Shown here: positions 22,356 through 28,919 of the stretch, in pieces
Layout of the letters: the number at the start of each line of letters is the position of its first letter
Position numbering within the stretch: the first letter of the stretch is position 1
NCBI GenBank assembly: GCA_964427965.1
Contig: CAYRWK010000002.1
Location: 1 to 38,107, forward strand
Reading direction: 5' to 3'
Origin: CAYRWK01 sp964427965
GTDB lineage: Bacteria; Patescibacteriota; WWE3; UBA101185; UBA10185
Length of the DNA: 38,107 bases
Notes under the pieces: generated by a model
What the model was told of the DNA's origin: nothing
What the model saw: only the letters and a program-made list of their open reading frames with translations
Database searches by the model: none
Made by a program: the position numbers and the translations under genes

Positions 22356-22742
22356 CTATTTCTTTGCTAATTTTTTCTTCATTCCTCCTACAGTCTTTTT
22401 CTTACCTTTTCTGGTTCTAGCATTGGATCTTGTTCTTTGACCTCTTACGGGAAGTCCTGCTTTGTGTCTTTTTCCTCTGTATGAACCAATTTCAATTAGT
22501 CTTCTAATGTTTTGTGAAACTACTCTTCTAAGCTCGCCTTCAGTTGGTATGCCAAGTTCAGCAATTTGAGTTCTGATGGCTGCAAAATCGGTTTCGGTTA
22601 AATCTTTAACTCTTGTGTCTATGTTTATTTTTGTTGCAGCTAAAATCTTTTTTGCAAGGGTGGGACCAATGCCGTAAATATAGGTTAAGCCTACTTCAAT
22701 TCTTTTATCGTTTGGTATTTCTGTTCCTGCAAATCTAGCCAT
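22356..22742 (-). CDS. rpsM: 30S ribosomal protein S13
   Basis: uS13 is a head protein that contacts the P-site tRNA and forms a bridge to the 50S subunit. The 128 residues include ARFAGTEIPNDKRIEVGLTYIYGIGP, the helix-two-turn-helix and linker (NIRRLIEIGSYRGKRHKAGLPVRGQRTRSNARTRKG) and a lysine-rich tail that is characteristic of the family. It follows rpmJ by 6 nt. Identification is certain. Confidence 0.97.
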   Translation of the reverse strand: MARFAGTEIPNDKRIEVGLTYIYGIGPTLAKKILAATKINIDTRVKDLTETDFAAIRTQIAELGIPTEGELRRVVSQNIRRLIEIGSYRGKRHKAGLPVRGQRTRSNARTRKGKKKTVGGMKKKLAKK

Positions 22743-22748
22743 ATTTTT

Positions 22749-22865
22749 TTAACCTTGTCTTTGTTTGTGCTTGGGATTTCTTTTACAAATTACCCTCACA
22801 ACGCCTTCTCTTCTGACAATTTTACATTCTCTGCATATTAACTTTACAGATGATCTTACTTTCAT
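22749..22865 (-). CDS. rpmJ: 50S ribosomal protein L36
   Basis: This 38-residue gene is too short for ordinary size cut-offs, but its translation is unmistakable: MKVRSSVKLICREC at the start, then an Arg-rich central segment, ICKRNPKHKQRQG at the end. The zinc ligands of the C+ form are present as CREC, a later cysteine, and a histidine in the KHKQRQG tail. AAAGGAAT about 8 nt before the ATG serves as Shine-Dalgarno site. It lies in the normal infA-rpmJ-rpsM order. Confidence 0.96.
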   Translation of the reverse strand: MKVRSSVKLICRECKIVRREGVVRVICKRNPKHKQRQG

Positions 22866-22877
22866 TATTTATTCCTT

Positions 22878-23102
22878 TTATCTATATCTGTAAGAGATTC
22901 TTCCGCGAGTCAGATCGTGGGGAGAGAATTCTACCTTTACTCTATCACCCGGAAGTATTCTTATCTTAAACTTTCGCATTTTACCAGAAAGAGCCGCCAA
23001 TGCAATAGTTTCCTCGTTATCTAAAGCAACCTTAAACATTCCTCCCATAAGGGACTCTTTTACGACTCCATCTTTAGCTATTATTTCTTTAGTCGAACTC
23101 AT
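22878..23102 (-). CDS. infA: Translation initiation factor IF-1
   Basis: IF-1 binds the 30S A site during initiation. The 74-residue OB-fold protein has the family blocks KDGVVKESLMGGMFKVALDN, LSGKMRKFKIRILPGDRVKVE and the terminal SPHDLTRGRISYRYR. It is the first gene of the minus-strand ribosomal/rpoA operon and diverges from serS across about 100 nt. An extended -10 (TGG-TATACT) gives a leader of about 22 nt. Weaker TATTAA or TAGTAT boxes nearer the ATG could instead give a leaderless start. Confidence 0.97.
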   Translation of the reverse strand: MSSTKEIIAKDGVVKESLMGGMFKVALDNEETIALAALSGKMRKFKIRILPGDRVKVEFSPHDLTRGRISYRYR

Positions 23103-23122
23103 GCAACATTAATACTATGCGA

Positions 23123-23144
23123 TTACTGGCTAGTATACCAGTAA
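23123..23144. repeat. Inverted repeat over the infA -10 region
   Basis: TTACTGG (23123-23129) and CCAGTAA (23138-23144) form a 7-bp inverted repeat with an 8-nt centre that contains TATAC. It overlaps the infA -10. It could be an operator, an early RNA hairpin, or chance in AT-rich sequence. Confidence 0.4.
23132..23140 (-). promoter_or_regulatory. Extended -10 promoter for the infA operon
   Basis: On the minus strand TGG (23138-23140) followed by TATACT (23132-23137) is a TGn extended -10. It predicts a start near 23125. No convincing -35 is seen. Confidence 0.5.
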
Positions 23145-23170
23145 GGTGTTCAAGATTCTAGCATAATGTA

Positions 23171-23198
23171 TTGCAAAAGCAACAAAATCCATTATCAT
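23171..23198 (+). promoter_or_regulatory. serS promoter, leaderless type
   Basis: TTGCAA (23171-23176), 16 nt and TATCAT (23193-23198) end 6 nt before the ATG at 23205, which puts the predicted transcription start on the start codon. This also argues against the in-frame ATG at 23166, which lies upstream of the promoter. Confidence 0.65.
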
Positions 23199-23204
23199 AC
23201 CTTT

Positions 23205-24485
23205 ATGCTTGATATTAAGTATATTCGAGAAAATCCTGAAGTTGTGAAAAAAGGTGTTATCGATAAACAACTCTCAAAAACTATTGATATAGATAAATTA
23301 CTTGAGCTTGATGCCAAGTATTTAGATTTATTACGTAAAGTTGAGATTCACCGTAGCTTAAGAAACAAGTTATCCGAAGATATTTCCAAAGTAGAAGGAG
23401 CTGAACGAGAAAAGCTGATTAAAGAAGCAACTGGTGTAAAAACAGAACTTGCTGACATGGAAACTCATCTTAAAGACCTTAAAACAAAGATTGATGAGAT
23501 GTTGCTGTGGGTTCCAAACCCTCCTGCGGAAGATGTACCTGTTGGAGAAAACGATGAAGGAAATGTTGTAGTTCGCAAAGAAGGTATCCCCGCAGAGTTT
23601 TCTTTTACTCCCAAAGAACACCTGGATTTAGGAACAGAACTTGGCATTATTGACACCGAGCGTGGTGCAAAAGTTGCGGGATTTAGAGGCTATTACTTAA
23701 AAGGTGACGGAGCTATGCTTGAACAAGCCCTGTTAAAGTACGCTATTGATTTTATGGTAGAAAAAGGTTTTGAACTAATGAGCGTTCCGGCAATGGTTAA
23801 GCCTGAGTTTTTTACGGGTACCGGATATTTTCCATGGGGGGATGAGGATCACTATAAAACCCAAGATGATATGGCTTTAATAGGTACTGCTGAAGTTCCT
23901 TTAACTGCATATTATGCAGGCGAAGTCTTAAACGAGGACGATCTTCCTATAAAATTTGTTGGCCGAAGTCCTGGGTTTAGACGTGAAATCGGATCTTACG
24001 GTAAAGACACTAAAGGTGTGTTTAGAGTTCATCAAATAGATAAAGTTGAACAGGTTGTACTTCTTCCCGCAGATGAAAAGTTATCTATAGCATGGCATGA
24101 AAAAATGCTTGGTAATGCCGAGGAGTTACTAAAAAGTTTAGGGATTGCTTATCAAGTGGTACTAATGTGTAGTGGTGATATGGGGGCAGGACAGCGTAAA
24201 AAATATGATATAGAGTCGTACTTTCCGGGTCAAAATAAATATAGAGAAACTCATTCTGATAGCTACTTTTTGGATTTTCAGGCTAGGAGATTGAACATTA
24301 AATACAAAGCCAAAGATGGGACGGTAAAATACGTATACACCTTAAATAATACCGTTGCTGCAAGTCCAAGGTTGTTGGCATGTATCATTGAAAACTACCA
24401 GCAAGAGGATGGTACTATTTTGGTACCGGAAGTTTTACAAAAGTACATGAACATTAAGAAAATTACCAAGAAGGTAAAAGACTAA
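23205..24485 (+). CDS. serS: Seryl-tRNA synthetase
   Basis: SerRS charges tRNA-Ser and is a class II synthetase with a long coiled-coil arm. I start it at 23205, where the protein begins MLDIKYIRENPEVVKKG, the family's normal start. An in-frame ATG 39 nt upstream adds an unrelated 13-residue extension and lies before the promoter. The 426-residue protein has the tRNA-binding coiled coil (about residues 25-100), motif 2 (SPGFRREIGSYGKDTKGVFRVHQI) and motif 3 (NNTVAASPRLLACIIENYQQ). It heads a + strand run followed 6 nt later by the spermidine-synthase-like gene. Confidence 0.97.
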   Translation: MLDIKYIRENPEVVKKGVIDKQLSKTIDIDKLLELDAKYLDLLRKVEIHRSLRNKLSEDISKVEGAEREKLIKEATGVKTELADMETHLKDLKTKIDEMLLWVPNPPAEDVPVGENDEGNVVVRKEGIPAEFSFTPKEHLDLGTELGIIDTERGAKVAGFRGYYLKGDGAMLEQALLKYAIDFMVEKGFELMSVPAMVKPEFFTGTGYFPWGDEDHYKTQDDMALIGTAEVPLTAYYAGEVLNEDDLPIKFVGRSPGFRREIGSYGKDTKGVFRVHQIDKVEQVVLLPADEKLSIAWHEKMLGNAEELLKSLGIAYQVVLMCSGDMGAGQRKKYDIESYFPGQNKYRETHSDSYFLDFQARRLNIKYKAKDGTVKYVYTLNNTVAASPRLLACIIENYQQEDGTILVPEVLQKYMNIKKITKKVKD

Positions 24486-24491
24486 ATTAAC

Positions 24492-25181
24492 ATGAGTATA
24501 TTTGACAATATCAAACTGCCAAAGCTTATTCACATTGTTCCCTCCAAATTTAACGGTAATATCGAAATCTGGCAGTCGGGTAAAACCACAAAACTTATAG
24601 CTGATGGTACAGTCCAATCAGTTAACTGGGATTCTCCGGTGGCTGAAAAAATGGTTTTTGGCAGGATGGTTCAGGTGCTAAAACAACAAGAGCCCAATTT
24701 GAGAAAGGTTTTAGTCTTTGGTTTGGGTGGTGGGGCGATGCAAAATTTAATCTCCAAATCATTTCCAGGAGTTGAAATTATTAGTGTTGAAATTGATCCG
24801 GTGATGATTGATACTGCCAAAGAGTTTTTTAACTTAGATCAAATTCCCAATCATAGAGTTATTAATGATGATGCTTTTAGAGTAGTGGTTGAGCCTGAGA
24901 AATTTGATTTAACAATTCAAAGTTTTGATGCGGTTGTGATTGATATTTATTGTGGATCAAAATATCCCGATCTTGGAAAGTCCGGGAATTTTTTTGCGTC
25001 AATTAAAAAGATTCTTCATCCTGGGGGTTTAGCAGTTTTTAATAGAATCTATTTGCAATCTCACCAATACGATGTTGATTTATTTGTTAAGGATTTGAGT
25101 GAGTTTTTTACTGATGTTAATACGACTACTGTTGCGGGTAAGACAAACTCAGACAATATCCTTATATATGGGAGAGCATAG
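24492..25181 (+). CDS. Spermidine-synthase-fold methyltransferase-like protein
   Basis: The 229-residue protein has the Rossmann fold of spermidine synthase and related SAM-dependent enzymes. A short N-terminal beta region precedes the nucleotide-binding motif VLVFGLGGGAMQN, then VEIISVEIDPVMIDTAKEFF with the acidic residue that binds the cosubstrate ribose, then a VINDDAF block, and DAVVIDIYCG where spermidine synthases have the catalytic aspartate region. It is about 60 residues shorter than typical SpeE, and the putrescine-binding signature cannot be confirmed. Aminopropyl transfer is therefore unproven, and another methyltransferase-like role is possible. It is tightly packed between serS (6 nt) and uppP (no gap, TAG directly followed by ATG). 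Confidence 0.75.
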   Translation: MSIFDNIKLPKLIHIVPSKFNGNIEIWQSGKTTKLIADGTVQSVNWDSPVAEKMVFGRMVQVLKQQEPNLRKVLVFGLGGGAMQNLISKSFPGVEIISVEIDPVMIDTAKEFFNLDQIPNHRVINDDAFRVVVEPEKFDLTIQSFDAVVIDIYCGSKYPDLGKSGNFFASIKKILHPGGLAVFNRIYLQSHQYDVDLFVKDLSEFFTDVNTTTVAGKTNSDNILIYGRA

Positions 25182-26015
25182 ATGTCTATTTTTCAGGCTG
25201 TAGTTTTGGGGATTGTTCAAGGTCTTACAGAATTCTTACCCGTTTCATCAACTGGACATTTAATTATTTTTCCCTTGTTATTAAAATGGCCTCTACCACC
25301 TTTGGTATTTGATACCACTTTGCATCTGGCAACTGCTACCTCTCTCATAGTGTTTTTTTACAAAGACTTAGTTGAACTTGCTAGGGCTTTAGTTGGGGAT
25401 TTAGTTAAAAATAACTTTAGGTTTAAGAATTATTCACCAAAGTCATTAACGGGACTAGCAATTGTTGTTGGTTGTATTCCTGCGGGAGTGCTTGGATTTT
25501 TGGCGGGAGATTTTATTGAAAATATTTTTAGGAGTATGGTTTGGGTTGCTGTCTTTTTAATTCTAGGGAGCGTTTTAATTTATATCGCTGAAAGGTTTGC
25601 TTTGGTTCATAAAAATTCTCAGTTAGCTGAGCAAGTTTCTCCAAAGAAAGGTTTTTTTATAGGGTTATTTCAAAGCATTGCTCTGCTACCTGGTATTAGT
25701 AGATCGGGCTCAACAATAAGCGGAGGTTTGTTTTTTGGTTTAGATAGACAAAGTGCGGTTAAGTTTTCTTTTTTGCTATCTATACCTATTGTATTAGTAG
25801 CAGGTCTTTCTCAGTTAGTGTTTTCTTTTGACAAGATGGAAGCTTTACCGCCTATGGCTATTGTTGCGGGGTTTATTTCTGGGTTTGTTAGCGGGTTATT
25901 TGCAATCAAGTTTTTGCTGGGTTTTGTAAAAACTAATTCTTTTAAAGTCTTTATTATTTATCGCGTACTGTTAGCGATATTTTTGTTAATTTCTTTTTAC
26001 ACTACGGTGTTATAA
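25182..26015 (+). CDS. uppP: Undecaprenyl-diphosphatase (BacA/UppP)
   Basis: UppP dephosphorylates undecaprenyl diphosphate on the outer face of the membrane to recycle the lipid carrier for peptidoglycan and other envelope polymers. The 277-residue protein is highly hydrophobic with about eight membrane segments. It carries both family motifs: GLTEFLPVSSTGHL near the N-terminus, with the catalytic glutamate, and LLPGISRSGSTI in the middle, with the phosphate-binding arginine. It starts directly after the preceding stop codon, so translation is probably coupled. secA follows 10 nt later with its own -10 box overlapping the uppP end. Confidence 0.97.
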   Translation: MSIFQAVVLGIVQGLTEFLPVSSTGHLIIFPLLLKWPLPPLVFDTTLHLATATSLIVFFYKDLVELARALVGDLVKNNFRFKNYSPKSLTGLAIVVGCIPAGVLGFLAGDFIENIFRSMVWVAVFLILGSVLIYIAERFALVHKNSQLAEQVSPKKGFFIGLFQSIALLPGISRSGSTISGGLFFGLDRQSAVKFSFLLSIPIVLVAGLSQLVFSFDKMEALPPMAIVAGFISGFVSGLFAIKFLLGFVKTNSFKVFIIYRVLLAIFLLISFYTTVL

Positions 26016-26016
26016 T
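26008..26016 (+). promoter_or_regulatory. Extended -10 promoter for secA
   Basis: TGT plus consensus TATAAT (26011-26016) straddles the uppP stop codon and ends 9 nt before the secA ATG at 26026. The predicted start lies about 3 nt upstream of the ATG, leaving essentially no leader. Confidence 0.6.
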
Positions 26017-26025
26017 CAGCTCGCT

Positions 26026-28584
26026 ATGTTTTTAAAATCACTTTTTGATTCAAACGATAAACAAATAAAAAAGCTAATGCCGTTGGTTGAAAAGATCAAC
26101 GCTTGTGAAAGTGAAATTGTTAAGTTATCCGAAGATCAGCTAAAAGCAAAAACTACATACTGGAAAGCCGAGCTTAAAAAGCTGGATGAAGATGAGCAAA
26201 AAAAGTATTTGGACAAAATTTTGCCCGAGGCCTTTGCTCTTGTTCGCGAAACAGCAAAAAGGGTTTTAGGTAAACGTCATTTTGATGAACAATTAATGGC
26301 AGGTATTGTTTTACATCAAGGTAAAATTTCTGAACAAAAAACAGGTGAGGGTAAAACTCAAACTGCAACTCTTCCTATATATTTAAATGCATTAACCGGA
26401 AGAGGCGTGCATCTTGTAACACCAAATGATTATCTTTCAAGACATGGCGCGGGTTGGATGGGGCCTGTATATGATTATGCAGGAATTTCGGTTGGAGTCA
26501 TTATGTCTGAGAATGGTTATATTTACGATAAGGCGTATCAAAGCGCTGAGTTTAACGACGAGTATGCCATTCACCTTAAACCCTCTTCTAAACAAGAAGT
26601 TTATAAATGTGATGTGGTCTATGGTACCAATCATGAGTTTGGGTTTGATTATCTTAGGGATAACATGGCTCGTAGTTTGGAAGAAATGGTTCAAACCAAT
26701 CCAAATGGTGAGTGGGGGGTTCATAACTTTGCTATTGTTGATGAAGTCGACTCTATATTAATAGATGTGGCTCGAACTCCTCTTATTATTTCTACTTCTG
26801 CCGCAATGCCAACACAAAGATATTTGCAAGCCTCCTCTATTGTTAAAACTTTAGCTAAGGATCAAGACTACGATGTGGATGAAAAATTTAGAAGCTCGAC
26901 TCTTACCGACCTTGGTGTTAGACGTGTAGAAAAATTGTTAAACATTGGCAATTTATACGAACAGGATTTTGAAATGGTGCATTTAATTGAGCAGGCATTA
27001 ACCGCCAGAACTTTGTATCAAAAAGATACTGATTATGTGGTTAAGGATGGCAAGGTGGTTATTGTGGATCAGTTTACAGGAAGACTTTTGCCAAATAACC
27101 GTTATTCAAATGGATTACACCAAGCTATTGAAGCTAAAGAAAATGTTGAGATTCAACAGGAGTCTAAAACTTTGGCTGAAATTTCATATCAAAACTATTT
27201 TAGAATGTATAAAAAACTTGCGGGTATGACCGGTACTGCTGCAACGGAGGCTGAGGAGTTTTTTAAAATATATAAACTGGAAGTGGTGGAAATTCCAACT
27301 CATAGAAAAATGGTTAGAAAAGATAACAACGATGTTATTTATAAAAATGAGGCGGCCAAGTTTAGAGCGGTGGCTGATGAAATTGTTGAAAGACATGCAA
27401 ACGGTCAACCTGTTTTGGTTGGTACGACTTCTGTTGATAAAAGCCAGTTACTACATGAATTGTTAAGACGCCGTAATGTTCCTCATGAGATTTTGAATGC
27501 AAAAAACCATGAGAAGGAGGCTTTGATTATTGCTCAAGCGGGGCGAAAGGGTGCTGTGACTGTGTCTACTAATATGGCAGGTAGAGGCGTTGATATTGTG
27601 CTTGGAGGGGACCCTGCCAATCCTGTTGAGCAAGAAGAGGTAAAAACAGCCGGTGGGTTACATGTTATTGGAACGGAGCGTCATGAGTCACGCAGAATAG
27701 ATAATCAGTTAAGAGGAAGATCTGGGCGACAGGGGGATCCGGGGTCGTCCAGGTTTTATGTTTCTTTGCAGGATGATTTGATGAGGGTTTTTGGTGGGGC
27801 GCAGGTAGAAAATATTATGAATAAGTTTGGTTTGGAAGATAATGTGCCATTAGAAGCAGGGATTGTGAGTCGCGCTATTGAAAACGCCCAGAAAAAAGTG
27901 GAAGGCTTTAACTTTGATCGTCGTAAACAAGTTGTTGAGATGGACGATGTTATTAATGAGCACAGGGACGTTGTTTATAAACTAAGACGCAGAGTTTTAG
28001 AAATGGGTTCAGGAAATTCTGAACATACGGAGTGGTTTTTGCAAAAGCTTGTTGAACATACCGGATTTGATCAAAGTATTTGGAAAAAGTATGAAGAACG
28101 AATGGGTCAAGAAACTTGGTTAAACGTATTATCCAGTCTTAGCCTTGGGGTAGTTGATCTTTTGTGGATGGAGCATTTGGTAGACATGGATCAACTTCGA
28201 GAGGGTATTGGTCTAAGAGGTTATGCCCAACGAGATCCGATGGTTGAATACAAGCGTGAGGGTCACACTAACTTTGAAGTATTAATTGCAAAAATATATA
28301 AAGGTATAGCAGGAAGAATCGAGAAGCTTGAGAGTATGGATTTGTCCCATTTAAATATTTCTAATCCAAAAGTGGCCACTGATGTTAAATACAAACATGG
28401 TGAATTGGAGACAGGTGTGTCTACCGAGGGTGCTGAACTTGCTCAAGGTGAACGTAAGGTTGTGGATCAGTCGGGACGTGAGTTAAAGGTTGAGGCAGTG
28501 GCTTCTTCTAAAGATGCTGTTGGTAGGAATGATCCGTGTCCTTGCGGGAGTGGGAAGAAGTATAAAAACTGCCACGGTAAGTAA
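26026..28584 (+). CDS. secA: Protein translocase ATPase SecA (shortened wing region)
   Basis: SecA drives preproteins through SecYEG. The 852-residue protein has Walker A KTGEGKTQTA, DEVDSILID, the FGFDYLRDNM block, motifs TNMAGRGVDIVLGG and the RGRSGRQGDPGSSRFY region of the second ATPase domain. The scaffold domain follows, with HLVDMDQLREGIGLRGYAQRDP. It ends in a SEC-C zinc-binding tail, NDPCPCGSGKKYKNCHGK. Between VVYKLRRRVL and WMEHLVDMDQ there are only about 55 residues, where E. coli has about 115, so most of the helical wing domain is missing. An insertion of about 30 residues precedes the FGFDYLRDNM block. It follows uppP closely and is upstream of the tRNA region. Confidence 0.96.
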   Translation: MFLKSLFDSNDKQIKKLMPLVEKINACESEIVKLSEDQLKAKTTYWKAELKKLDEDEQKKYLDKILPEAFALVRETAKRVLGKRHFDEQLMAGIVLHQGKISEQKTGEGKTQTATLPIYLNALTGRGVHLVTPNDYLSRHGAGWMGPVYDYAGISVGVIMSENGYIYDKAYQSAEFNDEYAIHLKPSSKQEVYKCDVVYGTNHEFGFDYLRDNMARSLEEMVQTNPNGEWGVHNFAIVDEVDSILIDVARTPLIISTSAAMPTQRYLQASSIVKTLAKDQDYDVDEKFRSSTLTDLGVRRVEKLLNIGNLYEQDFEMVHLIEQALTARTLYQKDTDYVVKDGKVVIVDQFTGRLLPNNRYSNGLHQAIEAKENVEIQQESKTLAEISYQNYFRMYKKLAGMTGTAATEAEEFFKIYKLEVVEIPTHRKMVRKDNNDVIYKNEAAKFRAVADEIVERHANGQPVLVGTTSVDKSQLLHELLRRRNVPHEILNAKNHEKEALIIAQAGRKGAVTVSTNMAGRGVDIVLGGDPANPVEQEEVKTAGGLHVIGTERHESRRIDNQLRGRSGRQGDPGSSRFYVSLQDDLMRVFGGAQVENIMNKFGLEDNVPLEAGIVSRAIENAQKKVEGFNFDRRKQVVEMDDVINEHRDVVYKLRRRVLEMGSGNSEHTEWFLQKLVEHTGFDQSIWKKYEERMGQETWLNVLSSLSLGVVDLLWMEHLVDMDQLREGIGLRGYAQRDPMVEYKREGHTNFEVLIAKIYKGIAGRIEKLESMDLSHLNISNPKVATDVKYKHGELETGVSTEGAELAQGERKVVDQSGRELKVEAVASSKDAVGRNDPCPCGSGKKYKNCHGK

Positions 28585-28621
28585 CTTTATATACTAATCT
28601 GTTTAGCTCCAATATTTATTG

Positions 28622-28650
28622 TTGACACGAGTTTTCCTATATATTATTAT
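28622..28650 (+). promoter_or_regulatory. Strong promoter for the hairpin RNA and tRNA
   Basis: TTGACA (28622-28627), 17 nt and TATTAT (28645-28650) give an almost ideal promoter in the 335-nt stretch after secA. The predicted start, 28657, coincides with the first base of the 13-bp stem. Confidence 0.8.
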
Positions 28651-28656
28651 TCGCGC

Positions 28657-28730
28657 AAGGTCTGGGCCGGTTTTTAATAAAGGTTAACCCATAACGGCCA
28701 TTGAGTTTGGTACTACACGGCCCAGACCTT
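28657..28730 (+). ncRNA. Structured RNA leader closed by a 13-bp perfect stem
   Basis: AAGGTCTGGGCCG (28657-28669) and CGGCCCAGACCTT (28718-28730) are perfect reverse complements, enclosing 48 nt. The loop contains GGTTAACC, a self-complementary octamer, and a CCA-7 nt-TGG pairing. The stem begins at the predicted transcription start and no terminator follows it, so it is probably the 5' part of the tRNA precursor. Alternatively it is a separate small RNA. I see no match to SRP RNA, RNase P RNA, tmRNA or 6S RNA. Confidence 0.6.
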
Positions 28731-28745
28731 ACAAGAAAAGAGAGC

Positions 28746-28817
28746 GCGGGAGTAGCTCATCGGTAGAGCATGACATTTGGGATGCCAGTGTAATGGGTTC
28801 GATTCCCATCTCCCGCT
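28746..28817 (+). tRNA. tRNA with proline anticodon UGG and glycine-like acceptor
   Basis: The cloverleaf is complete. The acceptor GCGGGAG/CTCCCGC has 7 perfect pairs. The D arm is GCTC-ATCGGTA-GAGC, with a short 7-nt loop containing GG. The anticodon arm is TGACA-TTTGGGA-TGCCA, and the T arm ATGGG-TTCGATT-CCCAT is canonical. The anticodon read from the loop is TGG (28778-28780) followed by G37, as in bacterial tRNA-Pro. The third anticodon-stem pair is an A-C mismatch. The first pair is G1:C72 and the discriminator is U73, as in bacterial tRNA-Gly, whereas bacterial tRNA-Pro normally has C1:G72 and A73. The Levitt pair would be U15-A48. No CCA is encoded. The decoding call is Pro(UGG); charging identity is uncertain. 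Confidence 0.8.
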
Positions 28818-28821
28818 TTAG

Positions 28822-28903
28822 AACCCGAGTACCGTATAAAAAGCCAAAACCTTTTTTAGGTTTTCATTGTGCTTTTTGTGCTTAGCTCGGGTTTCTGTTT
28901 TTT
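28822..28903 (+). terminator. Rod-like hairpin and T run after the tRNA
   Basis: Three nested helices line up: AACCCGAG (28822-28829) with CTCGGGTT (28886-28893), AAAAAGC (28838-28844) with GCTTTTT (28871-28877), and AAAACC (28846-28851) with GGTTTT (28859-28864). The outer internal loop is symmetrical, 8 by 8 nt. TTTCTGTTTTTT follows, ending at 28903. It fits a bubbled intrinsic terminator for the tRNA transcript, just before the next gene's -10 box. Confidence 0.65.
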
Positions 28904-28907
28904 GCTA

Positions 28908-28913
28908 TATAAT
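28908..28913 (+). promoter_or_regulatory. -10 element for the RsmF-like gene
   Basis: Consensus TATAAT ends 6 nt before the ATG at 28920, so the predicted transcript begins on the start codon. It supports this ATG over an upstream in-frame TTG at 28869 that lies inside the terminator hairpin. Confidence 0.6.
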
Positions 28914-28919
28914 CACCCC

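Noticed and set aside
23166..23204. Upstream ATG of serS (13 extra residues)
   Set aside because: The extension does not match the family start, and it lies upstream of the predicted promoter -10.
28657..28730. SRP RNA, 6S RNA, tmRNA or a T-box leader as identity of the hairpin
   Set aside because: The conserved SRP apical sequence, a tmRNA tag frame, a 6S-sized central bubble and a T-box specifier/antiterminator were all looked for by eye and not found.
28746..28817. Plain tRNA-Gly call
   Set aside because: The acceptor and U73 look like glycine, but the anticodon loop TTTGGGA cannot give NCC; it reads UGG.
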